A stretch of DNA of 64,000 nt from positions 1 through 64,000 of the forward strand of contig JAFEBY010000105.1 in assembly GCA_018242465.1 (NCBI GenBank), written 5' to 3'. This document shows, piece after piece, positions 55,222 to 64,000 of the stretch. Position numbers and translations under genes: made by a program. Position 1 is the first letter of the stretch, and each line of letters starts with the position of its first letter. This DNA is from Pseudomonadota bacterium. Its GTDB lineage: Bacteria > Pseudomonadota > Gammaproteobacteria > Xanthomonadales > Xanthomonadaceae. A model generated the notes under the pieces. The model was given only the letters and a program-made list of their open reading frames with translations, was not told the DNA's origin and searched no databases.

Positions 55222-57138
55222 TTACCACGCATCGCTGCGGAATGGCGATGCCGGCAACCCTGCCGAATTGATCAGGTTTGCCATGCCCGGGTCGTCATTC
55301 CAACCATAACGCACCGCCACCGGGGCGGGCACTGCGACGCTTTGCACGACGATCCTGCCGCCCTCGATGCTGGCATCGGCCTCGTGGAACACTTGGTCCG
55401 CACCCGCCAGCTGAAAGCCTTTCAGCGCATCGCCACCACGCACCGCAAGCCATCGTGCCCCGATGTCGAATGACAATATTGCCCGCCTTTGCTCGACATG
55501 CATGTCCTTGAATACGGGACCGTGGTAGTCCAGCGTCTCTCCATACGCGACATGCTGCGCCGCCAATGCCAATCGCAGGCCAACATCGCGCTTGTTGCGC
55601 GGGTGGATATCCCTGGAATTCCCGATATCGATGATCACGGCCTGCGCCGTCGCCGGCAACCTCAACGTGGCGGATTGCGATTCACGCAGCAGCGCCCACG
55701 GGCTCACGCCGCCGCGGTCCATGCCACTGCCATAACTCGCCAATTGCACCCACATGAACGGCAACTTCGGCGCCTGCCATTGCATGCGCCATTCAGCGAT
55801 CATCGCCGGAAACTGCTGGCGATAACGCAATGCATCCTGCGCACTGTTGGCGTTGGCTTCACCCTGGTACCAGATCACGCCGCGCAATGCGTACGACTGC
55901 AACGGATGGATCATCGCGTTGTACAGCAGCGTCGGTATCTGATTCTTGTTGTCCACCAGAGAGACCGTCACGTTGGCCGGGTGGAATTTCCATGTACTGG
56001 CGAGTGGCCGTCTTGCACCGACTTTCGGCTGCACGAACAGCGCGTTCGCATCGCCGTGGATGCCGCCACCGCCGCCAACATCGGTCACGCGCACCGCGAT
56101 GGCGTTTTCGCCCGCGTGCAATGCCGACGCCGGCACGGGATACACGCGCGGTGTGTCGTATTGCATCGATGTCTGGCCAACCTGCACGCCATTCACCCAG
56201 GTGATGTCGGAGTCGTCGATGCGCCCCACCCCCAGCACGATGCCCGCCTTCGCCTCGTCGGCACTTAGCGTGAACGTGGTGCGATACCAGGCTACCCCGT
56301 CCATGCCGTTGTAGCCTCGGGTTTCCCAATTCCCCGGAACCGCGATATCCGCCCAGTCGGCCATGTCGAGCGCTGTCGCCTGCCAGCCGGCATCGCTCAT
56401 CGGCAGATGCGGCCAATGCGCCAGGCTTTGCTGGGTGACTGCCATCTCGCGTTGATCGGCTTCATTCAACGCCGCGGCTTGCTTGCCGACAGCATCGTCA
56501 TTCAGGCCTTGCGTTGCAGCATCGGTCCAGGCCTGGATACTGCTGCCGCCCCAGGTACTGTCAATGATGCCTACCGGCACGCCGGTCTTCCTGCGCAACT
56601 CCTTCGCGAAGTAATACGCGACAGCGGAAAAATTGCCAGCGGTCGCCGGCGATGCGGATTTCCAATCACCGCCCTGCAACTGCCACTGCGGCATGCCCGC
56701 CCATGACTTCGGGATCTTGAACTCGCGTATCAACGCATCGTTGGCACCGGCGATTTCGGCCTGTGCACCATCGGTCTGGGACAGCGGCAGCTCCATGTTC
56801 GATTGCCCGCTGGCTAGCCACACTTCGCCCACCAGCACATCGCTCAGCACAAGCACGTCTTTGCCATCGTCGATGCGCAATGCATAGGGTCCGCCCGCCA
56901 CGTGCGCAGGCAAACGGATGCGCCAATCTCCATGCGCATCGGCTGTGCCGCGCCGCGTCCTGCCGTCGAAACGTACGGTCACCTTCGCGCCGGGCGCGCT
57001 GCGTCCCCACACCGGAATCGCCTGCCCACGCTGCAACACCATGCCGTCGGAAAACACGCGCGGCAATTCCACGGCGACAGCATCTCTGGCGGCGAAAGCA
57101 GCGATGCACGCCAAGAAAGAAGCGAACAGCGACTTCAT
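55222..57138 (-). CDS. Xyloglucan acetylesterase, CE20-like
   Basis: 638 residues with signal peptide (cleavage near A-V-A-V). A SGNH/sialate-acetylesterase-type hydrolase: nucleophile Ser in A-S-G-Q-S-N-M-E, Y-Q-G-E-A-N and the D-x-x-H-type end D-I-H-P-R-N-K-R-D. Between the two halves of the catalytic domain (about 240-390) lies an inserted jelly-roll module (P-G-N-W-E-T-R-G-Y, then W-V-N-G-V-Q-V-G). This layout matches the Xanthomonas xyloglucan acetylesterase that founded family CE20, as I recall it. It removes acetyl groups from galactosyl side chains so that GH35 can act. It overlaps the GH74 stop (ATGA). Confidence 0.88.
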   Translation of the reverse strand: MKSLFASFLACIAAFAARDAVAVELPRVFSDGMVLQRGQAIPVWGRSAPGAKVTVRFDGRTRRGTADAHGDWRIRLPAHVAGGPYALRIDDGKDVLVLSDVLVGEVWLASGQSNMELPLSQTDGAQAEIAGANDALIREFKIPKSWAGMPQWQLQGGDWKSASPATAGNFSAVAYYFAKELRRKTGVPVGIIDSTWGGSSIQAWTDAATQGLNDDAVGKQAAALNEADQREMAVTQQSLAHWPHLPMSDAGWQATALDMADWADIAVPGNWETRGYNGMDGVAWYRTTFTLSADEAKAGIVLGVGRIDDSDITWVNGVQVGQTSMQYDTPRVYPVPASALHAGENAIAVRVTDVGGGGGIHGDANALFVQPKVGARRPLASTWKFHPANVTVSLVDNKNQIPTLLYNAMIHPLQSYALRGVIWYQGEANANSAQDALRYRQQFPAMIAEWRMQWQAPKLPFMWVQLASYGSGMDRGGVSPWALLRESQSATLRLPATAQAVIIDIGNSRDIHPRNKRDVGLRLALAAQHVAYGETLDYHGPVFKDMHVEQRRAILSFDIGARWLAVRGGDALKGFQLAGADQVFHEADASIEGGRIVVQSVAVPAPVAVRYGWNDDPGMANLINSAGLPASPFRSDAW

Positions 57139-59321
57139 TGCGGATCTCCGTACCAGATGCCGCGCCCCTCGGTACCGAAGTAGACGCGACCAAACACGCG
57201 CGGATCGCCGGTGACATGACGAATCATGCCGGCGAAACGATGGGCGTCGTCATCGATGCGATGCCAGCGCTGGCCTTCATCATCGGAACGATAGAGACCG
57301 CGTTGTCCCGCGACCTCGCCGTAGACGAACAATACCGGCGGCGCACCGTCGCGTTCCGGCTTGCCCAGTCCGACCGAGAACGCATTGTCCACGCCGCCAA
57401 TGCGCACCAGCTTGCCGGGTGACCAGTGATACAACCCGCGCCATGATGCCGCGAGCCAAACCTCGCCACTGCGTTGCGGATCCGTCTGCGGCTCTGCGGC
57501 GAACCAGTCGCCGATGGCGCCGACACCCGTGCCCGCTTCCTTGAATTCCACACCGCCGTTACCGCTCACGTACAGATTGCCAGTGACTGCATCGAAGCCG
57601 TAATAGATGCCCTCATCCACCTTGTCCGCCACCACTACGGCAGTCTTCGGCAACCCCTTCACCGGCTGCCAGTGACCACCGAAATTTGCGGTGATCCAAT
57701 GACCGCCCTTGCGCGGATGCCAGATCACGCGCTTGCCATCGGCGGCGACAACGATGCGACCCGCACCCTCGCCTTCCGGAGGCTCGCTCTTGAATGCCGT
57801 CCACTGCTTGCCGCCATCATCCGACCACGCTGCGCGCACCGCACCTTCCGGGCGCTGGTGGAAAGATCCGCTGCGCACCATGATCCCAGGGAGCTTCCCG
57901 GCGTAATCCAGGCTTTCGGTGCTGGAAAAAAGCACGCCCTCGAAACGTTGCTGCGGCATATCCAGATTGCCGTGCACGAAACCGTCGATATCGCCGAGGC
58001 CGCTGACCAGATTCGCACCCTGTGTCGGACTGACCAGCGCCAACGGCACGACTTCCTCGAGGCCACGCATCGGGAAATCCCATTGCACGACCGCACCGCC
58101 ATCGAATGCATGTGCGTTGCGCGATGCCCATGCGCCATAGCCGGTCACGAACCAGATGCGGTCGGCATCCTCCGGGGCGATTTCAATGTCTGCGATCCAG
58201 TGCGGCTTGCTCAGCGTCGTCCACGGCGCACTGGAATGCTCGAACGCGGAACGCGCGAACATCGCCTTCCACGTCCTGCCGCCATCAATGCTGCGATAGA
58301 TATCGTCCCCGGACCCGTAGCGCGCGAAGGTGCTGGCAACGATCACATCGGGATTGTCTCGCTCGACCGCCACCGCACCCCAGCCGAAACCCTCGGTCTT
58401 CGTCAATGGCGTGATGTTGCTCCATGTGCCATTGGCCGGGTCGTACCGCCACAATGCGCCATCATGCATCGTGTTCGGGCCGGGCTCGTCGCCATAGCTC
58501 AGCAACCAGCGACCACGCGCATCGCGCACCATGTGGTTGGGACGCAATCCGACAGGTTGGGACGCAACCGCATGCCAGTTCCTGCCGCCATCATCGGAAC
58601 GGAATATGCTGGCCTCGCTCGTGGACACGCCCGCGTAAATCGTGCGCGACGGCACGCCATGCGTGCCACTTGCCGGATCGAATTGCACGAAGACGATGCC
58701 GATTGGCTGTGCGCCATTCCACGCCTTCGCGGATGCCGACGACGACTTGGCCACCACCGGGAAGGAGGTCACTTCATTCCAGTGCGCACCGGCATCCTCG
58801 CTGCGCCACAACCCGTTGGCGCGCGTCCCGAACAGCAGCACGCGGCCGTCGTTCGGATCCACCGCCAACCGTTCCCCATTGCCACGCCCTTGTTCGTTCC
58901 CGCCGAACTTGAATGGAAAATCGGCGCGCTGGAAGGTGGCGCCGCGATCCGACGAACGCAGGATCGCGCCGTTCGATCCACGCGCATTGAGATACGTTCC
59001 TGCCGCGAGATAGAGTTTCGTGGAATCGGACGGATCGATCGCCAGGCTTTCGATACCCAGCCGCCCCTCGTCATCTGCCCCCATGCCATCGAGCAACGGC
59101 AGCCAGCGTTGCGCCGGCGCATCCCAGCGATACGCACCGCCGATGTCGGTCCGCGCATACAGCAGGCCCTTTTCCGCGGGATGGAACACCAGCCCGCTGA
59201 TGAATCCGCCACCGCCGATCGCAACGTTGTGCCAGCGATACGCGGCCTGATCGCTCGTCGCCGCGCTTGCGCCCATCATTCCCGCCAGCAGCAGCATGAG
59301 GGCGCCCACTCCGCGAACCAC
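57135..59321 (-). CDS. GH74 xyloglucanase
   Basis: 728 residues if started at GTG 59321, two bases after the receptor stop. GTG 59309 or ATG 59297 would still leave a signal peptide (L-M-L-L-L-A-G, cleavage near A-S-A-A). Tandem seven-bladed propellers with BNR-like repeats (S-D-R-G-A-T, S-D-D-G-G-R-N-W, S-I-D-G-G-R-T-W, S-D-D-G-G-K-Q-W). The catalytic Asp pair is in A-R-T-D-I-G-G-A-Y-R-W and probably in H-W-I-A-D-I-E-I. It cuts the xyloglucan backbone, releasing the oligosaccharides the receptor imports. Confidence 0.93.
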   Translation of the reverse strand: MVRGVGALMLLLAGMMGASAATSDQAAYRWHNVAIGGGGFISGLVFHPAEKGLLYARTDIGGAYRWDAPAQRWLPLLDGMGADDEGRLGIESLAIDPSDSTKLYLAAGTYLNARGSNGAILRSSDRGATFQRADFPFKFGGNEQGRGNGERLAVDPNDGRVLLFGTRANGLWRSEDAGAHWNEVTSFPVVAKSSSASAKAWNGAQPIGIVFVQFDPASGTHGVPSRTIYAGVSTSEASIFRSDDGGRNWHAVASQPVGLRPNHMVRDARGRWLLSYGDEPGPNTMHDGALWRYDPANGTWSNITPLTKTEGFGWGAVAVERDNPDVIVASTFARYGSGDDIYRSIDGGRTWKAMFARSAFEHSSAPWTTLSKPHWIADIEIAPEDADRIWFVTGYGAWASRNAHAFDGGAVVQWDFPMRGLEEVVPLALVSPTQGANLVSGLGDIDGFVHGNLDMPQQRFEGVLFSSTESLDYAGKLPGIMVRSGSFHQRPEGAVRAAWSDDGGKQWTAFKSEPPEGEGAGRIVVAADGKRVIWHPRKGGHWITANFGGHWQPVKGLPKTAVVVADKVDEGIYYGFDAVTGNLYVSGNGGVEFKEAGTGVGAIGDWFAAEPQTDPQRSGEVWLAASWRGLYHWSPGKLVRIGGVDNAFSVGLGKPERDGAPPVLFVYGEVAGQRGLYRSDDEGQRWHRIDDDAHRFAGMIRHVTGDPRVFGRVYFGTEGRGIWYGDPQ

Positions 59322-59323
59322 CG

Positions 59324-62263
59324 TCAGAACGACATGCGCAACGTCAGCGCAGCACGTCGGTCGTTCACATACCAGGAGGTCACATGCTTCCCGGACGCGT
59401 TCTGGTCCATGATCGTGCGCTGCCTGGCGTTGTTGAGGTTGTTCATCTCCAGTCCCAACGACACGTGTTCGTTGAACTTGTAGAACATCGAACCATCCAG
59501 TTGGCCGTAGGCATCGCTGTACACCGGCAGCTTCCATGCAATGCCGGCATCGGTGCCGTTGTAGCCATTGGGGCCAATCGACAACAGGTATTGGCTGCGC
59601 CAGTTGTAGGCCAGCCGGATCTGCCACGGGCCCTTCTCGTAGAACCCCGCCACGTTGAACGCGTTCTTCGACAACCCTTCGGCCGGCAGATCACCGTAGC
59701 CAGAGCCATCGGTATCGCTCGGCGTCGCGCCGGCGGCGGTCGGCACGCGGGTCTTGCTGCTGATAAAGGTGTAGTTCGCCGACATGCCGAAGCCCTTCAC
59801 CGGCAGGAAATCGAAGAACTGGTTCCAGCCGATTTCCGCGCCGCTGACTCTCGCCGTGCCGACATTCACCGGCCGGGTGATCAGGTAGCTGTAGCTGTTG
59901 CCGTCAACGCCGGGATACGCCACCAGCTCGGTTTCGCGACGGAAATAGTCCCGGAGATCCTTGTGGAAGAGATTGAGCCAAGCCATGCCGCCGTGGTCCG
60001 GATCGAAATACCACTCCAGCGATGCATCGTACTGGTTGGCCTTCATCGGCATGAGGTACGGATTGGAGTAGGAGTCGCCCGTCAGATTCATGCTGGACAC
60101 CGGCAGCGGTTGCCCCGGCGTCGGAGTGACACCGGTCTTCACCGAAGCATTCAGCACCTGATAGGCCTGCATCTCGCTGAAGTCGGGGCGCGCAACCGCC
60201 TTGGATGCGGCAAAACGCGCGATCCAGTTCGGCTTGAACTCCCACTTCAGGTTGAGGCTGGGCAGGACATCGGTGTATTCGTTCTTCGCCGTGATGGCAG
60301 CCGACTGGCCCGTCCCCAGGTAGGGCGCGAATGGCTGGTTCGGATACACCATGAAGCCCTGCGCGGCATTCTTTGTCGTCACCATGCGCACGCCGACATT
60401 GCCGGTCAGGTTGTACTTGTCCAGGCCGAACTCGAGCATGGCGTAGGTCGCATAGGTATTCTCGTTCTGGACATTGGTGTGCACGGCATCAAGCACCGTG
60501 TTCTGGTACGTACCGGCATAGCAGCAGGTGTAATACGGATCCGCGGCTGCGTGGATGTTCTGATAACTGGTCGGGTAGTCCAGCGCAGTGGACAGCACCG
60601 GTGCGTAGAAAGCGCCCGGAATGTTGGCTCCACCCTTGTAGAAATTCTTGAACGAATCGAGGTGCACCAGGCTGGAATTGACCGTGCTGTTCAGATCCAG
60701 GCCAGGCAGCGGAACGCCTCCCGGCAACGCCCACCATTGCATCCAGGTCTGGAATACCGGCTTCCAGTTGTAGCCCGTATTGATGTTGGTCGCGTCGCGC
60801 CGGGTCATGCGCACGCCTGCCTTCACCGCATGCAGGATGCCGCTGTCGAAGCTGTGCCGGATGTCAGCGCGCCACGCGAACTCGTCCGCCTTGTTGTCAT
60901 CCTGGTGATCCATGGTGAATCCCCAGTAGTAATTCGCGGGATTCGTTGTGTAGCTGCTGTCCACGCCAATGCGCGGCGCGCCGCTGCCCAGGGCAACGTC
61001 GATGTAGGGCACGTTGACGCCCAGGGCCACCGTGGAATCCAGCGCCTTGGTCGTCGCCTTGATGTATTGCAGCTCGGTCGTGACTTCGGTGTTTGCATCC
61101 GCCAGCCACTTCATGCCGGCGGAGAAATCCGTGGTCCTGGAGCGGCGGTTCGATGCACGAATGTCGGTCCCCATCGGCATGCCGCCCGATTGGGTGAGGC
61201 GGCCGGATCGGAACACGTTGCCGTCGAACTGCGACGGCTGGCTGGCATCCACCGTCACCAGCGTCGGATCGTTCTGCACGAAGATCGCATCCTCGTTCCA
61301 GAGTTCGCTGTACTTGCTCTGGAATGCGGTGGCGTAGAGTTCCAGCTTGTTGTTGGGGCGCCACTGGAAGGCCATGTAAGCGCCATCGCGCTTGCGATTG
61401 TATTGCAGCGTCCGCCAATCGGCGCCGCGCGGCACCCATGTGTTGGCGGACGTCTTGAAGAACGGGCGCACGAAAAGACCATCGGTACGCGTGGCAAGCT
61501 CCGAATGCGCGAGATCGACGAGGAAGCCGAATTCGCCGGCATTGGTCTTCCAACGATTGCTGTAGAGTGCGGATGCGGACGGCTTGTACTTCTTGATGAA
61601 ATCGCCGTAGTTCTCACTGATCGATGCCGCGATTTTCTGGCCCTTGAAGTCGAAGGGCATGAACGTGCGCAAATTGACCGAACCACCCAGGCCACCTTCG
61701 ATCATGTCGGCCTTCTGGTTCTTGTAGACATCGACCCCCGACATCAATTCCGATGGCACGTCCTGGAAACTCAGGTTGCGGCCGCCCGATGCGGAAAAGC
61801 TGTCGCGACCATTCAATTCGGAGCGCACCTGGGTGAGGCCGCGGACCTGCACGCCATTGCCCTCAGCGGAGAAGTGCTCCGGATCACCGACGGACAGAAA
61901 ATGATCGATGGTCACGCCCGGGATACGCGACAGGGTTTCGGTGACACTGCGATCAGGCAGGGCGCCGATGTCCTGCGCAGTTACCGAGTCGACGAAAGTA
62001 TCGGCATCGCGCTTGATGTCCTGCGCCTTGATGACGGACCCGCGAATGCCGGTGACCACGACGGAACCGAGTTCGTTTTTCTTGTCCTTGTCCTTGCTGT
62101 CCTTCTTGACGGCGACCTGATCCTGCGGCGCGGCTTCCTGCGCCAGGACAGGCCCGGAGATCAGCATGGCGATGCCAACTGCAAGGGCCGAGCGTCGGAA
62201 AGCATGGGTATTGCTGCGATGCGCAACGGAAGTGTCCTTGCTGCGGCGGCGGCGTGTCGTCAT
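59324..62263 (-). CDS. TonB-dependent receptor, Xanthomonas/Caulobacter type
   Basis: 979 residues from ATG 62263, with GGAG ten bases upstream; ATG 62284 would add seven residues. Signal peptide ends at V-L-A-Q. The plug starts with V-V-V-T-G-I-R-G-S and contains D-I-G-A-L-P-D-R-S-V-T-E-T-L-S-R-I-P-G-V, the hallmark of the TonB-Xanth-Caul group (TIGR01782). The barrel ends L-T-L-R-M-S-F. These receptors serve plant glycans. As first gene of the xyloglucan operon it should import xyloglucan oligosaccharides. Confidence 0.93.
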   Translation of the reverse strand: MTTRRRRSKDTSVAHRSNTHAFRRSALAVGIAMLISGPVLAQEAAPQDQVAVKKDSKDKDKKNELGSVVVTGIRGSVIKAQDIKRDADTFVDSVTAQDIGALPDRSVTETLSRIPGVTIDHFLSVGDPEHFSAEGNGVQVRGLTQVRSELNGRDSFSASGGRNLSFQDVPSELMSGVDVYKNQKADMIEGGLGGSVNLRTFMPFDFKGQKIAASISENYGDFIKKYKPSASALYSNRWKTNAGEFGFLVDLAHSELATRTDGLFVRPFFKTSANTWVPRGADWRTLQYNRKRDGAYMAFQWRPNNKLELYATAFQSKYSELWNEDAIFVQNDPTLVTVDASQPSQFDGNVFRSGRLTQSGGMPMGTDIRASNRRSRTTDFSAGMKWLADANTEVTTELQYIKATTKALDSTVALGVNVPYIDVALGSGAPRIGVDSSYTTNPANYYWGFTMDHQDDNKADEFAWRADIRHSFDSGILHAVKAGVRMTRRDATNINTGYNWKPVFQTWMQWWALPGGVPLPGLDLNSTVNSSLVHLDSFKNFYKGGANIPGAFYAPVLSTALDYPTSYQNIHAAADPYYTCCYAGTYQNTVLDAVHTNVQNENTYATYAMLEFGLDKYNLTGNVGVRMVTTKNAAQGFMVYPNQPFAPYLGTGQSAAITAKNEYTDVLPSLNLKWEFKPNWIARFAASKAVARPDFSEMQAYQVLNASVKTGVTPTPGQPLPVSSMNLTGDSYSNPYLMPMKANQYDASLEWYFDPDHGGMAWLNLFHKDLRDYFRRETELVAYPGVDGNSYSYLITRPVNVGTARVSGAEIGWNQFFDFLPVKGFGMSANYTFISSKTRVPTAAGATPSDTDGSGYGDLPAEGLSKNAFNVAGFYEKGPWQIRLAYNWRSQYLLSIGPNGYNGTDAGIAWKLPVYSDAYGQLDGSMFYKFNEHVSLGLEMNNLNNARQRTIMDQNASGKHVTSWYVNDRRAALTLRMSF

Positions 62264-62323
62264 GGTCAGTGCGCTCCAAGTCATTGCAATCGATGCTGCA
62301 GATCGACCATCATCCATGCAATT

Positions 62324-62400
62324 ACGAAATACCGCGCCTCAAACTGCGTTTTCCCATGCGGCACCGCAACATGCCGGGTCTGCAGGTCCCGATATTTCGT
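62324..62400. promoter_or_regulatory. Inverted ACGAAATA repeat between xylR and the xyloglucan operon
   Basis: ACGAAATA (62324-62331) and TATTTCGT (62393-62400) form an eight-base inverted repeat with arms 61 bases apart. Both lie in the 166-base gap between the divergent receptor and xylR genes. Each arm continues into an AAT/CAAT-like stretch. AraC-type regulators bind such separated half-sites and loop or bridge them, so these are candidate XylR sites. Confidence 0.45.
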
Positions 62401-62429
62401 GCAATCATTGCTTTTCCGCCGGGTCGCCC

Positions 62430-63602
62430 ATGTCACCGCATCGAATCGCTCTGCTGTTCAACGCGAACAAGGTTTACGACCGGCAGATCATCACGGGCAT
62501 CGGCGACTACCTGAAGTCCACGCGCGTGGTCTGGGACCTCTTCATGGAAGAGGACTTCCGCTCGCGCACGATCGACATACGCCAATGGCGCGGCGACGGC
62601 ATCATCGCCGACTACGACGACCCGGCCGTGGAGGAAGCACTCTCGGGATCGCCGATCCCTGTCGTCGCGGTTGGCGGCTCCTACGCCGACGCATGCAACT
62701 ATCCCGCCAACATTCCATATGTCGCCACCGACAACGACAAACTCGTGCGTCTCGCCTACGATCACCTGATCGAGCAGGGCCTGCGCCATTTCGCGTTCTA
62801 CGGCTTGCCGCCGCTGGCCGGCAACCGCTGGGCGCAAGAGCGTGAACGGGCCTATGAGCAGGAAGTCGGCAAGGAGGGCATCGCCAGCATCATTTACCGC
62901 GGCTCGCCGACGAGTGCCGGAGGCTGGGGCGGCGCGCAGGAAGATCTCATCGCATGGATGCATGCATTGCCCAAGCCGATCGGAATCATCGCCGTCACCG
63001 ACGCACGTGCCCGCCAACTGCTGCAAGCCTGCATCACTGCCGACATTCCCGTACCCGAACAGATCGCAATCGTCGGTATCGACAACGACCAGATGGTGCA
63101 GTTGCTCAGTCGCATCCCACTGACCTCGGTCATCCAGGGAGCGGTGGAAATGGGGCATCGCGCCGCCCAGACCCTCCATCAGATCCTTCGGGGCGGCGAT
63201 CTGTCCAATGTACGCATCGTTGTTCCACCTGTCGGCCTGTCGGTGCAGGCTTCGAGCCAACACGAACCCCTCAAGAGCCCGCACGTGATGCGCGCCCGCC
63301 ACTACATCCGCCAGTATGCGCACCTCGGCATCAAGAGCGAACAGGTCGCGCAATACGTCGGCATCTCGCGAACGGTGCTCGAAGAACGCTTCAAGCGGGA
63401 ATTGAACAAGACCGTGCACGACGTGATCCTGGAACACAAGCTCGAGATGGCGCGCAACATGCTCGAGGACGCCTCGATCGCGCTCGCCGACGTCGCCGTG
63501 CGTAGCGGATTCACTTCGCTTCAATACATGTACGTGGTGTTTCGCCGCGAATACAACTGCACGCCGCGCGAGCTGGCCAGGATTTCGCAGGGTTCGCCCT
63601 GA
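62430..63602 (+). CDS. xylR: Xylose-responsive activator XylR (AraC-type with sugar-binding domain)
   Basis: 390 residues from ATG 62430, against 392 in E. coli XylR; the frame extends upstream without support. Residues about 5-265 form a periplasmic-binding-protein-like xylose sensor (R-I-A-L-L-F-N-A-N-K-V-Y-D-R-Q, V-A-T-D-N, G-V-D-type V-G-I-D-N-D). The C-terminal ~105 residues form an AraC domain (V-A-Q-Y-V-G-I-S-R-T-V-L-E-E-R-F, V-A-V-R-S-G-F-T-S-L-Q-Y-M). Divergent from the xyloglucan operon, which contains xylAB, so it probably activates it when xylose is present. Confidence 0.9.
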   Translation: MSPHRIALLFNANKVYDRQIITGIGDYLKSTRVVWDLFMEEDFRSRTIDIRQWRGDGIIADYDDPAVEEALSGSPIPVVAVGGSYADACNYPANIPYVATDNDKLVRLAYDHLIEQGLRHFAFYGLPPLAGNRWAQERERAYEQEVGKEGIASIIYRGSPTSAGGWGGAQEDLIAWMHALPKPIGIIAVTDARARQLLQACITADIPVPEQIAIVGIDNDQMVQLLSRIPLTSVIQGAVEMGHRAAQTLHQILRGGDLSNVRIVVPPVGLSVQASSQHEPLKSPHVMRARHYIRQYAHLGIKSEQVAQYVGISRTVLEERFKRELNKTVHDVILEHKLEMARNMLEDASIALADVAVRSGFTSLQYMYVVFRREYNCTPRELARISQGSP

Positions 63603-63799
63603 CCGCGGCGCAAGTGCATTCCATCGGCGTGCTGCAATGCGACACCAAAAAACGGGGTTTCGGGCGCGCCATTTCGCAATTGCCCGCGCGCCAACCGAAC
63701 CGCAGCATTCATCGAACGCCGCGATCGCCTGCGCTGCATGCGATTCGTGGCGGTTTCATCGGCACGACCTTCGCTCCCTATGCGGCGGGACATTGACGC

Positions 63800-64000
63800 A
63801 TGACCGACACACGACGCCGCGATCTGTTCAAGACGGCACTTGCGGGGACAGTCACGATCCCGCTGTCCGGCATCTCCGGCGCCGCATCCAGCTGCGCGCC
63901 GGAAACTCCGCCACGGTGGAAAACAGGCATCGAAGGTCAACGCAAGGCCGATCTCGGCGACGGCACCTATCTCAATCCGATCGTCGCCGGCGATCATCCC
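63800..64000 (+). CDS. GH43 glycosidase, N-terminal part (cut by window edge)
   Basis: The first 67 codons begin M-T-D-T-R-R-R-D-L-F-K-T-A, a twin-arginine signal. The mature start G-D-G-T-Y-L-N-P-I-V-A-G-D-H-P is the opening of a GH43 five-bladed propeller, whose first catalytic Asp falls in the next residues (D-P-S in the family). GH43 enzymes remove arabinose or xylose; beside a xyloglucan operon an alpha-arabinofuranosidase or xylosidase is likely. It lies 197 bases after xylR, a gap in which I see no terminator or other gene. Confidence 0.8.
   Translation, partial: MTDTRRRDLFKTALAGTVTIPLSGISGAASSCAPETPPRWKTGIEGQRKADLGDGTYLNPIVAGDHP

Noticed and set aside
59384..62845. An 1153-codon open frame on the plus strand
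   Set aside because: Antisense to the TonB receptor gene. No signal peptide, no domain, and composition typical of a shadow frame.

Overview
The window is GC-rich DNA with densely packed genes. It most resembles the Xanthomonadales (Lysobacteraceae or Rhodanobacteraceae). Evidence: the N-terminus of RppH at the left edge, three TonB-dependent receptors beside glycan-degrading enzymes (one of the Xanthomonas/Caulobacter type), and a xyloglucan operon whose gene content matches my memory of the one described in Xanthomonas. The genus cannot be fixed. I see no insertion sequence, integrase, transposase, CRISPR array or rRNA. The only RNA gene is an elongator tRNA-Met.

Layout, left to right. (1) 1-345: start of rppH (minus strand), then tRNA-Met with its own promoter and terminator. 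(2) 677-8253: an AraC-type regulator divergent from four genes encoding a beta-helix lipoprotein, a diheme cytochrome c lipoprotein, a TonB-dependent receptor and an aldehyde dehydrogenase. The first two are a recurrent gene pair of unknown function, so this is the least understood locus here. (3) 8287-15513, minus strand: a cyanophycin operon with cphA, cyanophycinase, an isoaspartyl dipeptidase, a second Mur-ligase-like protein without an ATP-grasp domain and a small membrane protein. queD and a phasin gene follow on the other strand. (4) 16644-19199: a DUF1579 protein, an XRE regulator, bioD and a free-methionine-sulfoxide reductase. (5) 19212-32715: an amino-sugar locus, agaS-agaK-agaZ-agaR on the minus strand, divergent from a GH31 enzyme (probable alpha-N-acetylgalactosaminidase), a TonB-dependent receptor and a TPR-sulfotransferase. 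(6) 32780-41465: beta-galactosidase and a De Ley-Doudoroff galactose pathway (dehydrogenase, lactonase, DgoD, DgoK, DgoA) with a Na+/galactose symporter and DgoR. (7) 41462-62263, minus strand: ten nearly contiguous genes for xyloglucan use (receptor, GH74, CE20, GH35, GH31, GH95, xylB, xylA, xylE, GH3), with a divergent XylR and the start of a GH43 gene at the right edge.

How they fit together. Regions 6 and 7 form one metabolic unit. The receptor imports xyloglucan fragments made by GH74. The esterase, fucosidase, galactosidase, xylosidase and GH3 enzyme strip them. Xylose goes through XylE/XylA/XylB, and galactose through the vSGLT-like symporter and the DgoD/K/A branch. The two operons converge and their stop codons overlap. 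Region 5 is a parallel system for alpha-linked GalNAc, but it lacks a deacetylase and a catalytic tagatose-bisphosphate aldolase in this window. Region 3 makes and degrades a nitrogen reserve.
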